A DNA stretch of 64,000 nt from Pseudolabrys sp. (GCA_029980465.1 JARYIJ010000001.1:186001-250000), one strand, 5' to 3'; positions 1-8,813 are shown, numbered from the stretch's first letter. Notes: generated by a model not told the origin, from the letters alone. A program made the numbers and translations.

Positions 1-10
1 GAACAATGAG

Positions 11-721
11 ATGGCGCATGTGTCGGCGGACCGTCCTGCGGCGCGGCGGAAGCGGCGCGGCCACGGACCGCTTTACGCCCCGTTCCTGCTGTTCGTCGCG
101 CTGACGCTCGTCGCGGCCGGCTACGTCGCCTACGTGCTGTGGCCGCGCTGGCCGGACGCCCCGGTGTCGCTGCAGGCGCCGGCCCTGCCGATCGTGATCG
201 GCGGCGAAATGTTCAACATCGAGCCGGCCGCCATTCGCCAGGACGTGCAGCGCCATTCGGGAACGCAGCCACGGGTCGATCTCGATTACCTCTGGCCGTC
301 GCTGCGGCCACCGGACCAAAGCGACCGTCCCGCCATCGACAAACCGGTCGATCCGAACGCACGACTTTTCGTCACGATCGCGCAGGCCGATGCGACGCTC
401 GATCCACTCGAGCGCATCAAGACGATCTATCCGCGTTATCTCGCCGGCGACGTCGACGCGCGCAGCGACGGCCTGGCGATCCGCGCCTTTCGGGACGGCA
501 CGCCCTATCAGGGCGAAGACCTCTTCTACGACGAGGCGGCTCCGGAAAGCTTCGTGGCGCGCTGCTCGCGCACCGGCGTCGGCAACGCCGGTATGTGCCT
601 CTCCGAGCGCCGCATCGGCCGCGCCGACATCACGATGCGCTTTCCGCGCGACTGGCTCGGCAACTGGAAGGCCATTCCCGACGGCCTCAACCGGCTGATC
701 GCCCGGCTGCATCCGCAATAA
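11..721 (+). CDS. Membrane-anchored protein of unknown function
   Basis: I do not recognise a family for this 236-residue protein. It starts with a basic stretch (residues 9-18, rich in Arg and Lys), then one hydrophobic helix at about residues 25-44. The remaining ~190 residues are soluble-looking and probably periplasmic. Only two cysteines are present (185 and 196), 11 residues apart, so a disulfide is possible if exported. The gene begins at the window edge; a start upstream of position 11 cannot be excluded. It lies 31 bp before a methyltransferase gene on the same strand, so the two may share a transcript. The reading frame looks genuinely coding (strong G/C preference at third positions). 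Confidence 0.75.
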   Translation: MAHVSADRPAARRKRRGHGPLYAPFLLFVALTLVAAGYVAYVLWPRWPDAPVSLQAPALPIVIGGEMFNIEPAAIRQDVQRHSGTQPRVDLDYLWPSLRPPDQSDRPAIDKPVDPNARLFVTIAQADATLDPLERIKTIYPRYLAGDVDARSDGLAIRAFRDGTPYQGEDLFYDEAAPESFVARCSRTGVGNAGMCLSERRIGRADITMRFPRDWLGNWKAIPDGLNRLIARLHPQ

Positions 722-752
722 TCGCCAGCGACGGCCGCGCGGCGGAGGATTC

Positions 753-1484
753 ATGGCGCAAAATATCTATGACGATCCTGCATTCTTCGCCGCCTACACG
801 CAGTTGCGGCGGCAAGTCATCGGACTCGATGGCGCGCCAGAATGGCCGACGGTCCGCGCGATGCTGCCGCCCCGTCTTGCCGGCATGCGAGTTCTGGACC
901 TCGGCTGCGGCTTCGGCTGGTTCTCGCGCTGGGCGCGACAGAACGGCGCCGCGTCGGTTCTCGGCATCGATCTGTCGGAGAACATGGTTGCTCGCGCCAG
1001 GGCAATGACGTCGGATGACGCGATTGAGTATCGGATCGCGGATCTCGATCACCTCGACCTGGATGAGAACGCATTCGATCTCGCCCACAGCTCGCTTGCC
1101 TTGCATTACATCGTGGATTTCGACCGCCTGACTCGGACCATTCACCGGGCGCTCAATGCCGGTGGCCATTTTGTTTTCACCATCGAGCACCCGATCTTCA
1201 TGGCGCCGAAACGGCCGGGCTGGTCTGTCGATTCGGATGGCCGCCGCACTTGGCCGATTTCCGACTATTCGCGCGAGGGCTCGCGCACGACCGACTGGCT
1301 GCGCAAGGGGGTGGTCAAATACCACCGCACGCTCGCCACGACGCTGAATACGCTTCTGCGACAAGGCTTCACGATATGCCAAGTCGAAGAATTCGCGCCG
1401 ACACCGGCGCAGGTCGCGGCCGAACCAGAACTTGCCGCCGAGATAGAGCGCCCGGCGTTTCTGATGGTGTCGGCCCGGCGTTAA
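753..1484 (+). CDS. Class I SAM-dependent methyltransferase
   Basis: This is a 243-residue Rossmann-fold methyltransferase. Motif I (VLDLGCGFG, residues 47-55) is clear and is followed by an acidic residue at the end of strand 2 (GIDLSENM), the usual SAM ribose contact. A later segment (FDLAHSSLALHY) fits motif IV. This arrangement matches the UbiE/Methyltransf_11 type, which methylates small molecules, but the substrate cannot be read from sequence. The start is supported by a GGAGG-like ribosome site at 746-750. It is the last gene before a palindromic repeat and a gene on the opposite strand, so transcription probably ends there. Confidence 0.85.
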   Translation: MAQNIYDDPAFFAAYTQLRRQVIGLDGAPEWPTVRAMLPPRLAGMRVLDLGCGFGWFSRWARQNGAASVLGIDLSENMVARARAMTSDDAIEYRIADLDHLDLDENAFDLAHSSLALHYIVDFDRLTRTIHRALNAGGHFVFTIEHPIFMAPKRPGWSVDSDGRRTWPISDYSREGSRTTDWLRKGVVKYHRTLATTLNTLLRQGFTICQVEEFAPTPAQVAAEPELAAEIERPAFLMVSARR

Positions 1485-1519
1485 AGCCGTTTCGCTTTTG
1501 GTGAAAATGGGACTCGTCC

Positions 1520-1636
1520 ATTGCCGGGCAACCGGGTCCGTGCGAAGCACGGCCCGGTCGTAAACTTGACCCGGCAATCCATCGTTTTGAAATGACTCAT
1601 TTTTTGATAGATGAGCGGGTCAAGCCCGCGCATGAC
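1520..1636. repeat. Intergenic palindromic repeat, family B copy 1
   Basis: The arms ATTGCCGGG (1520-1528) and CCCGGCAAT (1570-1578) are inverted. A second palindrome, GCGGGTCAAGCCCGC, lies at 1615-1629 and is followed by CATGAC. The same GGGTCAAGCCCG core recurs at 39288-39349 and 42258-42370. It sits between two convergent genes. Confidence 0.7.
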
Positions 1637-1660
1637 GATTCCGAGCAAACCTGAACCGCT

Positions 1661-2071
1661 CTAGCCGACCAGATCGACGTCGAGGATCGGCAGCTCGAAG
1701 ATGAAGGAGCGGCGGCCCTTCTCGGTCTCGATGAAGATGACGCCGATGAATTCCTCGCCGACATAAGCCTCGAGTGAATCCTGCTTCTTCGGCCGCGCCA
1801 CCACGCGGATATCCTCGTTGTCGAACTTGCGGCGCAGCCACGCGGTGAGCATCGGCGCCGGCGCGAGATCGGTCTGCGCGCCGAGGTCGATCACCATGCG
1901 GAAGTTGTACGAAAGATCGTCGTCCTCGTCGTCGATGGTGAGGTCACCGAGATTCTGCTCGCCGATGAAGACTTCGGCCGCCGTGTCGCTGTTCGGCACC
2001 ACGCGGATGCGCTGGTTGCCGAACAGGCGCTTGAGATAGCTGTCGAGCTTGCGAACTTCCTGGGCGTCCAC
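1661..2071 (-). CDS. DUF3126-type protein with an internal duplication
   Basis: This 136-residue protein holds two copies of a DUF3126-like unit. Copy 1 spans about residues 8-62 and copy 2 about 74-136. They align at RIRVV/DIRVV, EVFIGE/EAYVGEEFIG and YNFRM/FIFEL, ending in a DL pair. From memory the family is usually a single unit of about 70 residues in alphaproteobacteria, so a doubled form is unusual. Function is unknown and no catalytic residues are evident. The start is a GTG at 2071, chosen because GGGAGA lies six bases upstream; the nearby ATG at 2078 is out of frame. The gene runs with cysE on the minus strand about 75 bp downstream of it. Confidence 0.85.
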   Translation of the reverse strand: MDAQEVRKLDSYLKRLFGNQRIRVVPNSDTAAEVFIGEQNLGDLTIDDEDDDLSYNFRMVIDLGAQTDLAPAPMLTAWLRRKFDNEDIRVVARPKKQDSLEAYVGEEFIGVIFIETEKGRRSFIFELPILDVDLVG

Positions 2072-2146
2072 GGTCCATCTCCCGGATCTGAATTTCAGCG
2101 GGTTCTTGGCACGGGACGCGCCCGATGCAAAGTCACTTCTCGGCCG

Positions 2147-2971
2147 TCACGGACCGGTCTCGTAGAACAACTGGTCCATCAGCCGCGACGGCTCGGCGCA
2201 GCCGGCCTCGCCGACGATCCTGGCCGGCACGCCGGCCACCGTGACGTTGTTCGGCACCGGCTTGATGACGACGGAGCCCGCGGCGATGCGCGCGCAGTGA
2301 CCGACCTCGATGTTGCCGAGAATCTTGGCGCCGGCGCCGATCAACACGCCGTGCCGGATCTTCGGATGGCGATCCTCCTTTTCCTTGCCGGTGCCGCCAA
2401 GCGTGACGCCGTGCAGGATCGAGACGTCATCCTCGATCACCGCGGTCTCGCCGACGACGAAGCCGGTGGCGTGATCGAGGAAAATGCCGCGGCCGATCCT
2501 GGCGTGAGGATTGATGTCGCACTGGAACACCGCCGACGACCGGCTCTGCAGATAATAGGCGAAGTCGCTGCGGCCCTTGGCGACCAGCCAGTGCGCCAGC
2601 CGATAGGTCTGGATGGCGTGGAAGCCCTTGTAATAGAGCACCGGATCGATCAGCCGGTGCGTGGCCGGATCGCGGTCGAGCGTCGCGACAATGTCGGCGC
2701 GGAATGCAAATCCGATCGAAGGCTCGGCGTCGAGCGCGTCGGCGTAGGCCTGGCGGATGAGTTCGCCGCTCACGTCGGGGTGCGACAGCCGCTCGGAGAT
2801 GCGATGCACCACCGCCGCCTCCAGCGAGTCGTGATGCAGCACGGTCGAATAGATGAAGCTCGCGAGCTCCGGCTCGCGCCGGACGATCTCCTCGGCCTCG
2901 TCGCGAATGCGGGTCCAGACCGGGTCGACCTTGCCGACATCGCGGACCGGACGGGTGTTCTGCTGCGCCAT
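2147..2971 (-). CDS. cysE: Serine O-acetyltransferase
   Basis: CysE transfers acetyl from acetyl-CoA to L-serine to give O-acetylserine, the first step of cysteine synthesis in the cytoplasm. The 274-residue length is normal. The N-terminal helical domain (to about residue 140) is followed by a left-handed beta-helix with hexapeptide repeats (INPHARIGRGIFLDHATG, then IGAGAKILGNIEVGH). The catalytic His-containing stretches DHATG and LHGVTLGG are intact, as is GVPARIVG near the C terminus. The ATG at 2971 is the only plausible start. It may share a transcript with the downstream DUF3126 gene. Confidence 0.95.
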   Translation of the reverse strand: MAQQNTRPVRDVGKVDPVWTRIRDEAEEIVRREPELASFIYSTVLHHDSLEAAVVHRISERLSHPDVSGELIRQAYADALDAEPSIGFAFRADIVATLDRDPATHRLIDPVLYYKGFHAIQTYRLAHWLVAKGRSDFAYYLQSRSSAVFQCDINPHARIGRGIFLDHATGFVVGETAVIEDDVSILHGVTLGGTGKEKEDRHPKIRHGVLIGAGAKILGNIEVGHCARIAAGSVVIKPVPNNVTVAGVPARIVGEAGCAEPSRLMDQLFYETGP

Positions 2972-3072
2972 GGCTCTCGTCTCCCGGCGAAATTGCGTGC
3001 CCTCAGATAGGACTTTTGCGGGCCGATTTCAAAGGCGACGTTCGTTTAGGAGAATAATATTCCAAGACGGCT

Positions 3073-3960
3073 TCACGCCGGTAAACGATCGAGAAAATCA
3101 AGAATGGCCGCGCCAAACGCGTCGTTCTGATCGCCGGCCACCATGTGACGCGCGCCGCTCACATCCGCCATTTCCGCATGGGGCACCAATTCGAGAAATT
3201 CACGGGCATGCGCTTCCCGCACCAGCTCGGACGACCCGCCGCGCACCAGCAGCGCCGGAATCCTGATCTTGCGCGCGGCGGCCAGCAGCGCCGCCTCGAC
3301 CTCGTGGCGGAACGTGTCGGCGCCAGCGCGCGTCTCGATGAAGCGCGGATCCCAGTGCCAGCGCCAGCGACCATCCGGCGACAGGCGCAGATTCTTTTTC
3401 AGGCCCTCCCGCGAGCGCGGCTTCGGCCGGTGCGGCAGGTATCGCGCCACGGCTTCCGCGGCCTCCTCGACCGACGCGAAGCCTTCGCGCGCATGCGCGC
3501 TCATGAAGCCCTGCACCTTGGCGACGCCGGACAGATCGACGCGCGGCGTGATGTCGACCAGAACCAGGGCTGAAAAAGCATTCGTGTCTTCGTCTTCCGC
3601 GGCGCCTTCGGCCAGCAGCGATGCGACACCGCCGAGCGACGCGCCGATGGTGATCGGCCGCCGCCCCGTCTGCTCCGCGATCGCATCGGCCACGGCACGC
3701 GCGTCGCCGGCGAAGGCGCTGAAGGCGTAGTCGCCATCGGCGATCCATTCGGAATCGCCATGGCCGCGCTGGTCGACCGCATAGGCTTTGCGACCGGCGC
3801 GCGCGATCTGCACGGCTGTCTTGCGCCAGGCATGGCGCGTCTGCCCGCCGCCATGGAGCAGCATGACGGGATCGCCGCTGTCTCCATAGACGTCCGCGAC
3901 GAGTTGATTACCCGCAACGCCCTTGAAGGCCGTCGTCACTGGCACCATCGGACGCGTCAT
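3073..3960 (-). CDS. Alpha/beta hydrolase
   Basis: A 295-residue alpha/beta-hydrolase fold enzyme. The oxyanion strand reads LLHGGGQTRHAW, the nucleophile elbow is GASLGG (Ser nucleophile), and the C-terminal SGARHM supplies the catalytic His. The middle is a cap region rich in charged residues. Sequence resembles the MhpC/epoxide-hydrolase-like group, but no substrate can be assigned. The start ATG at 3960 overlaps the stop of the upstream hydrolase gene by four bases (ATGA), so translation of the two is probably coupled. Two paralogous-fold hydrolases in tandem suggest a shared pathway. Confidence 0.88.
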   Translation of the reverse strand: MTRPMVPVTTAFKGVAGNQLVADVYGDSGDPVMLLHGGGQTRHAWRKTAVQIARAGRKAYAVDQRGHGDSEWIADGDYAFSAFAGDARAVADAIAEQTGRRPITIGASLGGVASLLAEGAAEDEDTNAFSALVLVDITPRVDLSGVAKVQGFMSAHAREGFASVEEAAEAVARYLPHRPKPRSREGLKKNLRLSPDGRWRWHWDPRFIETRAGADTFRHEVEAALLAAARKIRIPALLVRGGSSELVREAHAREFLELVPHAEMADVSGARHMVAGDQNDAFGAAILDFLDRLPA

Positions 3961-4715
3961 GACAATTGATCCAGGAATTGCAGCACGCCGGCCTTGTAGA
4001 CCTTGTCGCCGACCGCGAGCATGTGGTCGCGGTCCGGTATGTCGAGCGCACGCGCGTTCGGCATCAGGGCGGCAAGCGCATGCGACGAGCCGGCGACGGT
4101 ATCCCTGGTGCCGACGGCAATCAAAGTCGGCGTCTTGATCCGCGCGACCTCGCCGCGCGTCAGCGTCTGCCGCGAGCCGCGAATGCAGGCCGCCAGCGCC
4201 CTGAGGTCGGACCGCGTCTGCTCGGCGAAGCTGCGGAACACGCGGCCGGTCGGATCGGTGACGTCGTCGATCGACGGCGCCAGCAGCGCGTCGGCGATGC
4301 CCGGCTCCAGCCCGACGCCGTCGACGAGCTTGACGCCGAGCCCGCCGAGAACGAGGCCGCGGACGCGCTGCGGATGCTTGAGCGCGACGAAGGCGCAGAT
4401 GCGCGCGCCCATCGAATAGCCCATGCAATCGGCGCGCGCGATGCCGAGATGATCGAGCAGCGCGCGCACGTCCTCCGCCATGAGATCGCTGCGATAATCG
4501 GCGGGATCGTACAGCTTGCTCGACTTGCCGTGGCCGCGATTGTCGAGCGCGATGACGCGGCGGCCGGCCGCGGTCAGCGTCGTGACCCAGCTCGTATAAC
4601 CCCAGTTTACCTCCTTGTTGGAGGCGAAGCCGTGCACCAGCACGACGGGAGGGAGCGACGACGGACCCTGGTCGAGAAAGTCGATCTCGACCGAGCCGTT
4701 CTTGAAGGTTGGCAT
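3957..4715 (-). CDS. Alpha/beta hydrolase
   Basis: A 252-residue alpha/beta hydrolase. Landmarks are VLVHGFASN (oxyanion region), RGHGKS, the elbow GYSMGA with Ser nucleophile, GTRDT (acid) and DRDHM (His). The frame stays open upstream to 4973, but that extension runs through an intergenic palindromic repeat, so I place the start at 4715, where MPTFKNGSVEIDF begins and GAGAG lies upstream. It is the first gene of a coupled pair with the hydrolase ending at 3073. It differs from that partner in length and cap, so they are not a recent duplication. Confidence 0.88.
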   Translation of the reverse strand: MPTFKNGSVEIDFLDQGPSSLPPVVLVHGFASNKEVNWGYTSWVTTLTAAGRRVIALDNRGHGKSSKLYDPADYRSDLMAEDVRALLDHLGIARADCMGYSMGARICAFVALKHPQRVRGLVLGGLGVKLVDGVGLEPGIADALLAPSIDDVTDPTGRVFRSFAEQTRSDLRALAACIRGSRQTLTRGEVARIKTPTLIAVGTRDTVAGSSHALAALMPNARALDIPDRDHMLAVGDKVYKAGVLQFLDQLS

Positions 4716-4740
4716 TACGATCTCTCGATATTTCTCCCTC

Positions 4741-4835
4741 GTCATTCCGGAACGGCGCGGCAGCGCCGGACCCGGAATCCAGATGCAGGTTTCTGGATTC
4801 CGGGTTCGCGTGCTGCGCACGCGCCCCGGAATGAC
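4741..4835. repeat. Intergenic palindromic repeat, family A copy 1
   Basis: Outer arms GTCATTCCGG (4741-4750) and CCGGAATGAC (4826-4835) enclose inner arms CCCGGAATCCAGA (4771-4783) and TCTGGATTCCGGG (4792-4804). The same nested layout recurs at 38011-38119, 38843-38942 and 57185-57288. It separates the hydrolase pair from the gene at 4852. Confidence 0.85.
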
Positions 4836-4851
4836 GAAAGACGATGCCGTT

Positions 4852-6054
4852 CTAGCCGTGGAGAGCCATCGCTGCAAAGCGCTGGGCGCGGGCGAGCCGC
4901 CGCTTTTTTGCATGGCGGATGATCCGCAGCGTGACGCGCTCGGTGGCACTTTTGAGCGACGCGACAAGGCCAAGCAGCGTCACCAGCGCGCCCAGCACCC
5001 AGAGACCGAGATCGAACGCGGCGACCGTCAGCATGATGGCACCACGCCCGGCGATCTTGAGGATGGCGCGAGTCTTGCTGCCCTCCTTCTCGGCGAGCTT
5101 TGCCAGCCGCGACATCTCGCGCGGCGACTGCGCCACTCTGAGGCCGTCGAGCGCCGCCCGCGTGCCGGCCCTCGCTTCGATGCGCCCGGTGTCGCGCGCG
5201 AGCCGCAGCAGCTCGCCGGCGCGGTCGAGCTTGACCGCCTCGCGCGCCGTGCGGATCGCCAGCGCCGGCTCGGCCACCGACATCGTGGCCGCAGCGCTCT
5301 CGAGCTTTCGCCAGTCGACCACCGAGCGCAGGCTGCGCCCGACAACGGCGGCGAGATCGGCGGACAGCCGGCCCGTCCTGCGCGCGACCTTGGCGAGCGA
5401 CACGCCGATGCGGACCGGCGCAGCGAAACCCGTCGTCGCGTAAGTCGCGGCGGTGACGGCGATGCCGACGCAGGCGAGGCCGAGCACCAGTTGGTCGACC
5501 TGTTCGCCTTTGACCCAGCGTGCCCCTTCCCGCGCCGCATCACGGATGTCGCCGATCACGACCAGATCGCCGGTCACGGTGCCGGCAAGGCCGACAGTAT
5601 CCCTGGGCTCGCCGGTGACGAGCCCCTGCGCGAAGCTTTCGACCGCATGACTGGTTGACGCGTCCCTGGCGACCGCGGCGTCGACCTTGGCGACCTGCGC
5701 GGGATCAAGCGCAATGGTCCGCGAGCGGGCGAGATCGACAAAGCTTTTGGCCAGGTCGCTGTCATCCGCCGCCAGCGCCGCGTTGATTTCGCGCGCGGCA
5801 GCCGCCGCATCGAGCTTTTGCGCGACGGCGCGATCGGCGATCCGCACCGGATCGTCCTCGATCGAGAGGAGATGCTGCGCCTCAAGACCCCGCGGCATCA
5901 TATAGGCGGCGGCGCAAGCAATTGCCGCAAGCACGATTAGCGCCGGCATCAGCCGGGCGCGGCGCGAGGGTGGCTCGCCCCCATCCGGCGCAGCCGTTGC
6001 GATGATCGGCGGCAGGCCCGTCAGCACCGGTCGCTCCTCGCTTGCATGGGACAT
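4852..6054 (-). CDS. Membrane protein of unknown function
   Basis: A 400-residue Ala-rich protein without a family I recognise. A hydrophobic helix lies at about residues 35-55 (LIVLAAIACAAAYMM). A second hydrophobic region (GLACVGIAVTAATYATTGFAA) is in the middle, and a long one (LTVAAFDLGLWVLGALVTLLGLVASL) near the C terminus, followed by a strongly basic tail. Between them are long helical, charged segments. I start it at the ATG at 6054 (MSHASEERP); the frame extends further upstream but there covers the leader of the divergent zinc-finger gene. It is a single gene, divergent from that neighbour. Confidence 0.75.
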   Translation of the reverse strand: MSHASEERPVLTGLPPIIATAAPDGGEPPSRRARLMPALIVLAAIACAAAYMMPRGLEAQHLLSIEDDPVRIADRAVAQKLDAAAAAREINAALAADDSDLAKSFVDLARSRTIALDPAQVAKVDAAVARDASTSHAVESFAQGLVTGEPRDTVGLAGTVTGDLVVIGDIRDAAREGARWVKGEQVDQLVLGLACVGIAVTAATYATTGFAAPVRIGVSLAKVARRTGRLSADLAAVVGRSLRSVVDWRKLESAAATMSVAEPALAIRTAREAVKLDRAGELLRLARDTGRIEARAGTRAALDGLRVAQSPREMSRLAKLAEKEGSKTRAILKIAGRGAIMLTVAAFDLGLWVLGALVTLLGLVASLKSATERVTLRIIRHAKKRRLARAQRFAAMALHG

Positions 6055-6256
6055 CGTCCGATTCGCCAACGTCGCGCGGCGCACCGCGATTTCGACCAGA
6101 CCAGCACCAAGATCAGAACCAAGGCTAGAACCAAGACCAAAACCAAGGCCGGTGAATTCTACCCGGCAGCGCTTGCTCTTTAAGGTCGGGCCGCTAAGGT
6201 GCCGCCGGATTTCCCGGCAATTGCGATACAATTGCGACAGGAGTAGGACCTGCCCT

Positions 6257-6502
6257 ATGGCCGAAGCGGTCGTTCCCCATTTCCATAACGGGCCCGGCGT
6301 GCCCGTGATCGAGATTGGAGCTCGCGAGTTCATGTGCGTGGGCGCGCCGCCACCGGTCGACCATCCGCACGTCTTCCTCGACATGGGCAACGATGACGAG
6401 ATCATCTGCCCCTACTGCTCGACGCTCTATCGCTTCAGCTCGTCGCTGCGCGCCCGCGCGGCCAATCCCAGCGAGTGTGTGCTGCCGATGCCGGCCGCCT
6501 GA
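6257..6502 (+). CDS. Small CHCC zinc-finger protein
   Basis: An 81-residue protein of the zf-CHCC family, related to the zinc-binding domain of mitochondrial complex I subunit NDUFS6 and common in alphaproteobacteria. Probable zinc ligands are Cys27, His36 or His38, Cys51 and Cys54 (CPYC). The core HVFLDMGNDDEIICPYC is very conserved in the family. The frame is open further upstream, but the ATG at 6257 gives the family-typical start and has a weak AGGA-like site at 6244-6247. A role in complex I assembly or stability is inferred from the eukaryotic relative and is not shown here. Confidence 0.88.
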   Translation: MAEAVVPHFHNGPGVPVIEIGAREFMCVGAPPPVDHPHVFLDMGNDDEIICPYCSTLYRFSSSLRARAANPSECVLPMPAA

Positions 6503-6532
6503 CCGGCGCTGAATCCTTTTTGACGGTGAGCT

Positions 6533-7813
6533 TTGGCCGAATCCCGAAACGTCATCATTGCCGGCGCCGGGATCGGCGGGCTGACAGCCGCCCTGGCGCT
6601 ATCGCGGGCCGGGTTTCGCGTCACCATTCTCGAACAGGCGCCGCAACTCGAAGAGGTCGGCGCCGGCATCCAGCTCACGCCGAACGCGACGCGTGTCCTC
6701 ACCGAGCTCGGCCTCGCCGACCAGCTCAAGATCACGCTGGTCGAGCCGCAAGCGGTCCGCGTCATGTCGGGATCGTCGGCGCGCGAGATCGTGCGTATCC
6801 CGCTCGGCACGTTTGCCGAGAAGCGCTACGGCGCTCCCTATTGGGTGATCCACCGTGGCGACCTGCAGCGCGTGCTGGCCGACGCGGTGCGCACCAATCC
6901 GGACATCACGCTGCGGCTCGGCACACGCGTCGAAGACTTCGCGACCCGGCGTCACGGCGTCAGCATCAAGGCGCGCTTCGCCGGCCAGATCGTCGAAGAG
7001 CAAGGCATCGCCCTGATCGGCGCCGACGGCGTATGGTCGGCGGTGCGCGAGCGGTTGCGCTGGCGCGGCAGCGAACCGAAATTCCAGCACAAGACAGCCT
7101 GGCGTGCGCTCGTTCCCGCCAACAGTCTCGACGCGCCATGGCGCGAGCCGGTCGTGCACCTGTGGCTCGGCATGGACTCCCATCTCGTCCATTATCCGGT
7201 CAAAGGCGGCGCGCTCATCAACATTGTCGCCATCGTCGACGACGAGTGGCGCGAAACCGGCTGGAGCGCCAGCGGCGAGCCTGATGAAGTATTGCGCCGC
7301 TTCGCGCGCTGGTCGTGGCACGATAAGGCGCGCGCCATCATCGGGACGCCGCAACGCTGGCAGAAATGGGCGCTGTTCGAGCGCGGCGGGCCGCGCGGCG
7401 GTAGCGGCGTCGTCACGTTGTTGGGCGACGCGGCCCATCCGATGCTGCCATTTCTGGCGCAGGGCGGCGGCATGGCGATCGAGGACGCCGCCGTGCTGGC
7501 GGCATCGCTGGCCCAATATGCGGAGCGGCCGGCGCGTGGGCTGCGCGCCTACGAGAAGGCGCGGCGCAAGCGCACCGCCAAGGTTCAGGCCCTCGCCCGC
7601 ACGCAAGGCCGCATTTACGGCATGAGCGGGCCGGAGGCGCTGATCCGCAACCTGGTCATGCGCGCCAAGGGCGGCGAGCGGCTGCTCCAGCGCCTCGATT
7701 GGCTCTATCAATGGACGCCGCCGCCATTCGAATTCACCGAACGCTATGTTACGCAGGTCGGCGAAGACGACGGGGAGGACGATGGAGATGTTTCCAACCA
7801 CGGTCGCCGGTAG
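6533..7813 (+). CDS. FAD-dependent aromatic-type monooxygenase
   Basis: A 426-residue group A flavoprotein hydroxylase, like salicylate or 3-hydroxybenzoate hydroxylases. The N-terminal dinucleotide fold reads IAGAGIGGLTAAL, the DG motif GADGVWS lies near residue 165, and the second FAD motif GDAAHPMLPF lies near 303. A basic C-terminal segment follows. Such enzymes use NAD(P)H and O2 to hydroxylate aromatic rings. The start is a TTG at 6533 placed just after GGTGAG; there is no ATG early enough to keep the GxGxxG fold. Its end overlaps the start of the next gene by 32 bases, pointing to co-transcription. Confidence 0.88.
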   Translation: MAESRNVIIAGAGIGGLTAALALSRAGFRVTILEQAPQLEEVGAGIQLTPNATRVLTELGLADQLKITLVEPQAVRVMSGSSAREIVRIPLGTFAEKRYGAPYWVIHRGDLQRVLADAVRTNPDITLRLGTRVEDFATRRHGVSIKARFAGQIVEEQGIALIGADGVWSAVRERLRWRGSEPKFQHKTAWRALVPANSLDAPWREPVVHLWLGMDSHLVHYPVKGGALINIVAIVDDEWRETGWSASGEPDEVLRRFARWSWHDKARAIIGTPQRWQKWALFERGGPRGGSGVVTLLGDAAHPMLPFLAQGGGMAIEDAAVLAASLAQYAERPARGLRAYEKARRKRTAKVQALARTQGRIYGMSGPEALIRNLVMRAKGGERLLQRLDWLYQWTPPPFEFTERYVTQVGEDDGEDDGDVSNHGRR

Positions 7814-8807
7814 CCTGCCGAAGCCGTCATGGCTCGCCGAGCCCAACAAATTGTGGCCGGCCTGGCGTTTGTCCGGCGCGGACCTCGAGGCCGGCAAGCT
7901 CGACGCCACGCTGCTCTGGATCAAGCTGCAGGAAGATGCCGGCATCGACATCGTCAGCGACGGCGAGCAGTCGCGCCAGCATTTCGTTCACGGCTTCCTC
8001 GAATATGTCGACGGCATCGACTTCGCTCACAAGGTCGAAATGGGCATCCGGGACAATCGCTACAAGGCGATGGTGCCGATCGTCACCGGCGAGCTGCGCC
8101 TGAAGCGCCGCGTGCACCAGGCCGAGGCGCGCCATGCGCGCGCCCACACCAAGCGCAAGCTCAAGATCACGTTGCCCGGCGCCATGACGATCGCCGATAC
8201 GATCGCCGACCGCTTCTACGGCGACAAGGTGAAGATGGCGATGGCCTTCGCCGGGCTCTTGAACGAAGAGGCGCGCGCGCTCGAGGCCGACGGCGTCGAC
8301 GTTATTCAATTCGACGAGCCGGCGTTCAACGTCTTCATGAACGACGTCGCCGGCTGGGGCGTCGAAGCGCTGCATCGCGCCATCGACGGCCTGAAGTGCA
8401 CCACCGCCGTCCACATCTGCTACGGCTACGGCATCAAGGCCAACATCGACTGGAAGAATGCGCTCGGCAGCGAGTGGCGCCAGTACGAGCAGATCTTCCC
8501 GGCGCTGGCGAAAAGCCGGATCGACCAGGTGTCGATCGAGGCCATCAACTCGCGCGTGCCGCTCAAGCTGATGAGCCTGCTCGACGGCAAGGACGTGTTG
8601 GTCGGCGTCATTGACATCGCAACCGACAAAGTCGAGACGCCCGAGCAGATCGCCGGCGTCATCGGCGACGTCATGAAGCACGTGCCGAAGGAGCGCATCG
8701 TCTGCTGCACCAATTGCGGCATGGCGCCGATGCGCCGCGACGTCGCCGTCGCCAAGCTCGAGGCGCTCGGCAAGGGCGCCGCGCTGGCAAGAGAGAGGTA
8801 CGCCTGA
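7782..8807 (+). CDS. MetE C-terminal-domain-like protein
   Basis: A 341-residue protein matching only the C-terminal catalytic barrel of cobalamin-independent methionine synthase; full MetE is about 750 residues. Zinc-ligand candidates are His211 and Cys213 (HICYG) and Cys308/309/312 (CCTNCGM). FDEPAF is the conserved acidic strand. Without the N-terminal barrel that binds polyglutamyl folate, it may use another methyl donor, as proposed for core-MetE proteins, or act on another thiol. The ATG at 7782 has GGGGAGG upstream. It overlaps the monooxygenase gene, so a joint role (for example in demethylating an aromatic compound) is possible but only inferred. Confidence 0.85.
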   Translation: MEMFPTTVAGSLPKPSWLAEPNKLWPAWRLSGADLEAGKLDATLLWIKLQEDAGIDIVSDGEQSRQHFVHGFLEYVDGIDFAHKVEMGIRDNRYKAMVPIVTGELRLKRRVHQAEARHARAHTKRKLKITLPGAMTIADTIADRFYGDKVKMAMAFAGLLNEEARALEADGVDVIQFDEPAFNVFMNDVAGWGVEALHRAIDGLKCTTAVHICYGYGIKANIDWKNALGSEWRQYEQIFPALAKSRIDQVSIEAINSRVPLKLMSLLDGKDVLVGVIDIATDKVETPEQIAGVIGDVMKHVPKERIVCCTNCGMAPMRRDVAVAKLEALGKGAALARERYA

Positions 8808-8813
8808 ATCGCG

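Noticed and set aside
4716..4973. An N-terminal extension of the hydrolase that starts at 4715
   Set aside because: These codons come from the family A repeat and from the end of the neighbouring gene.
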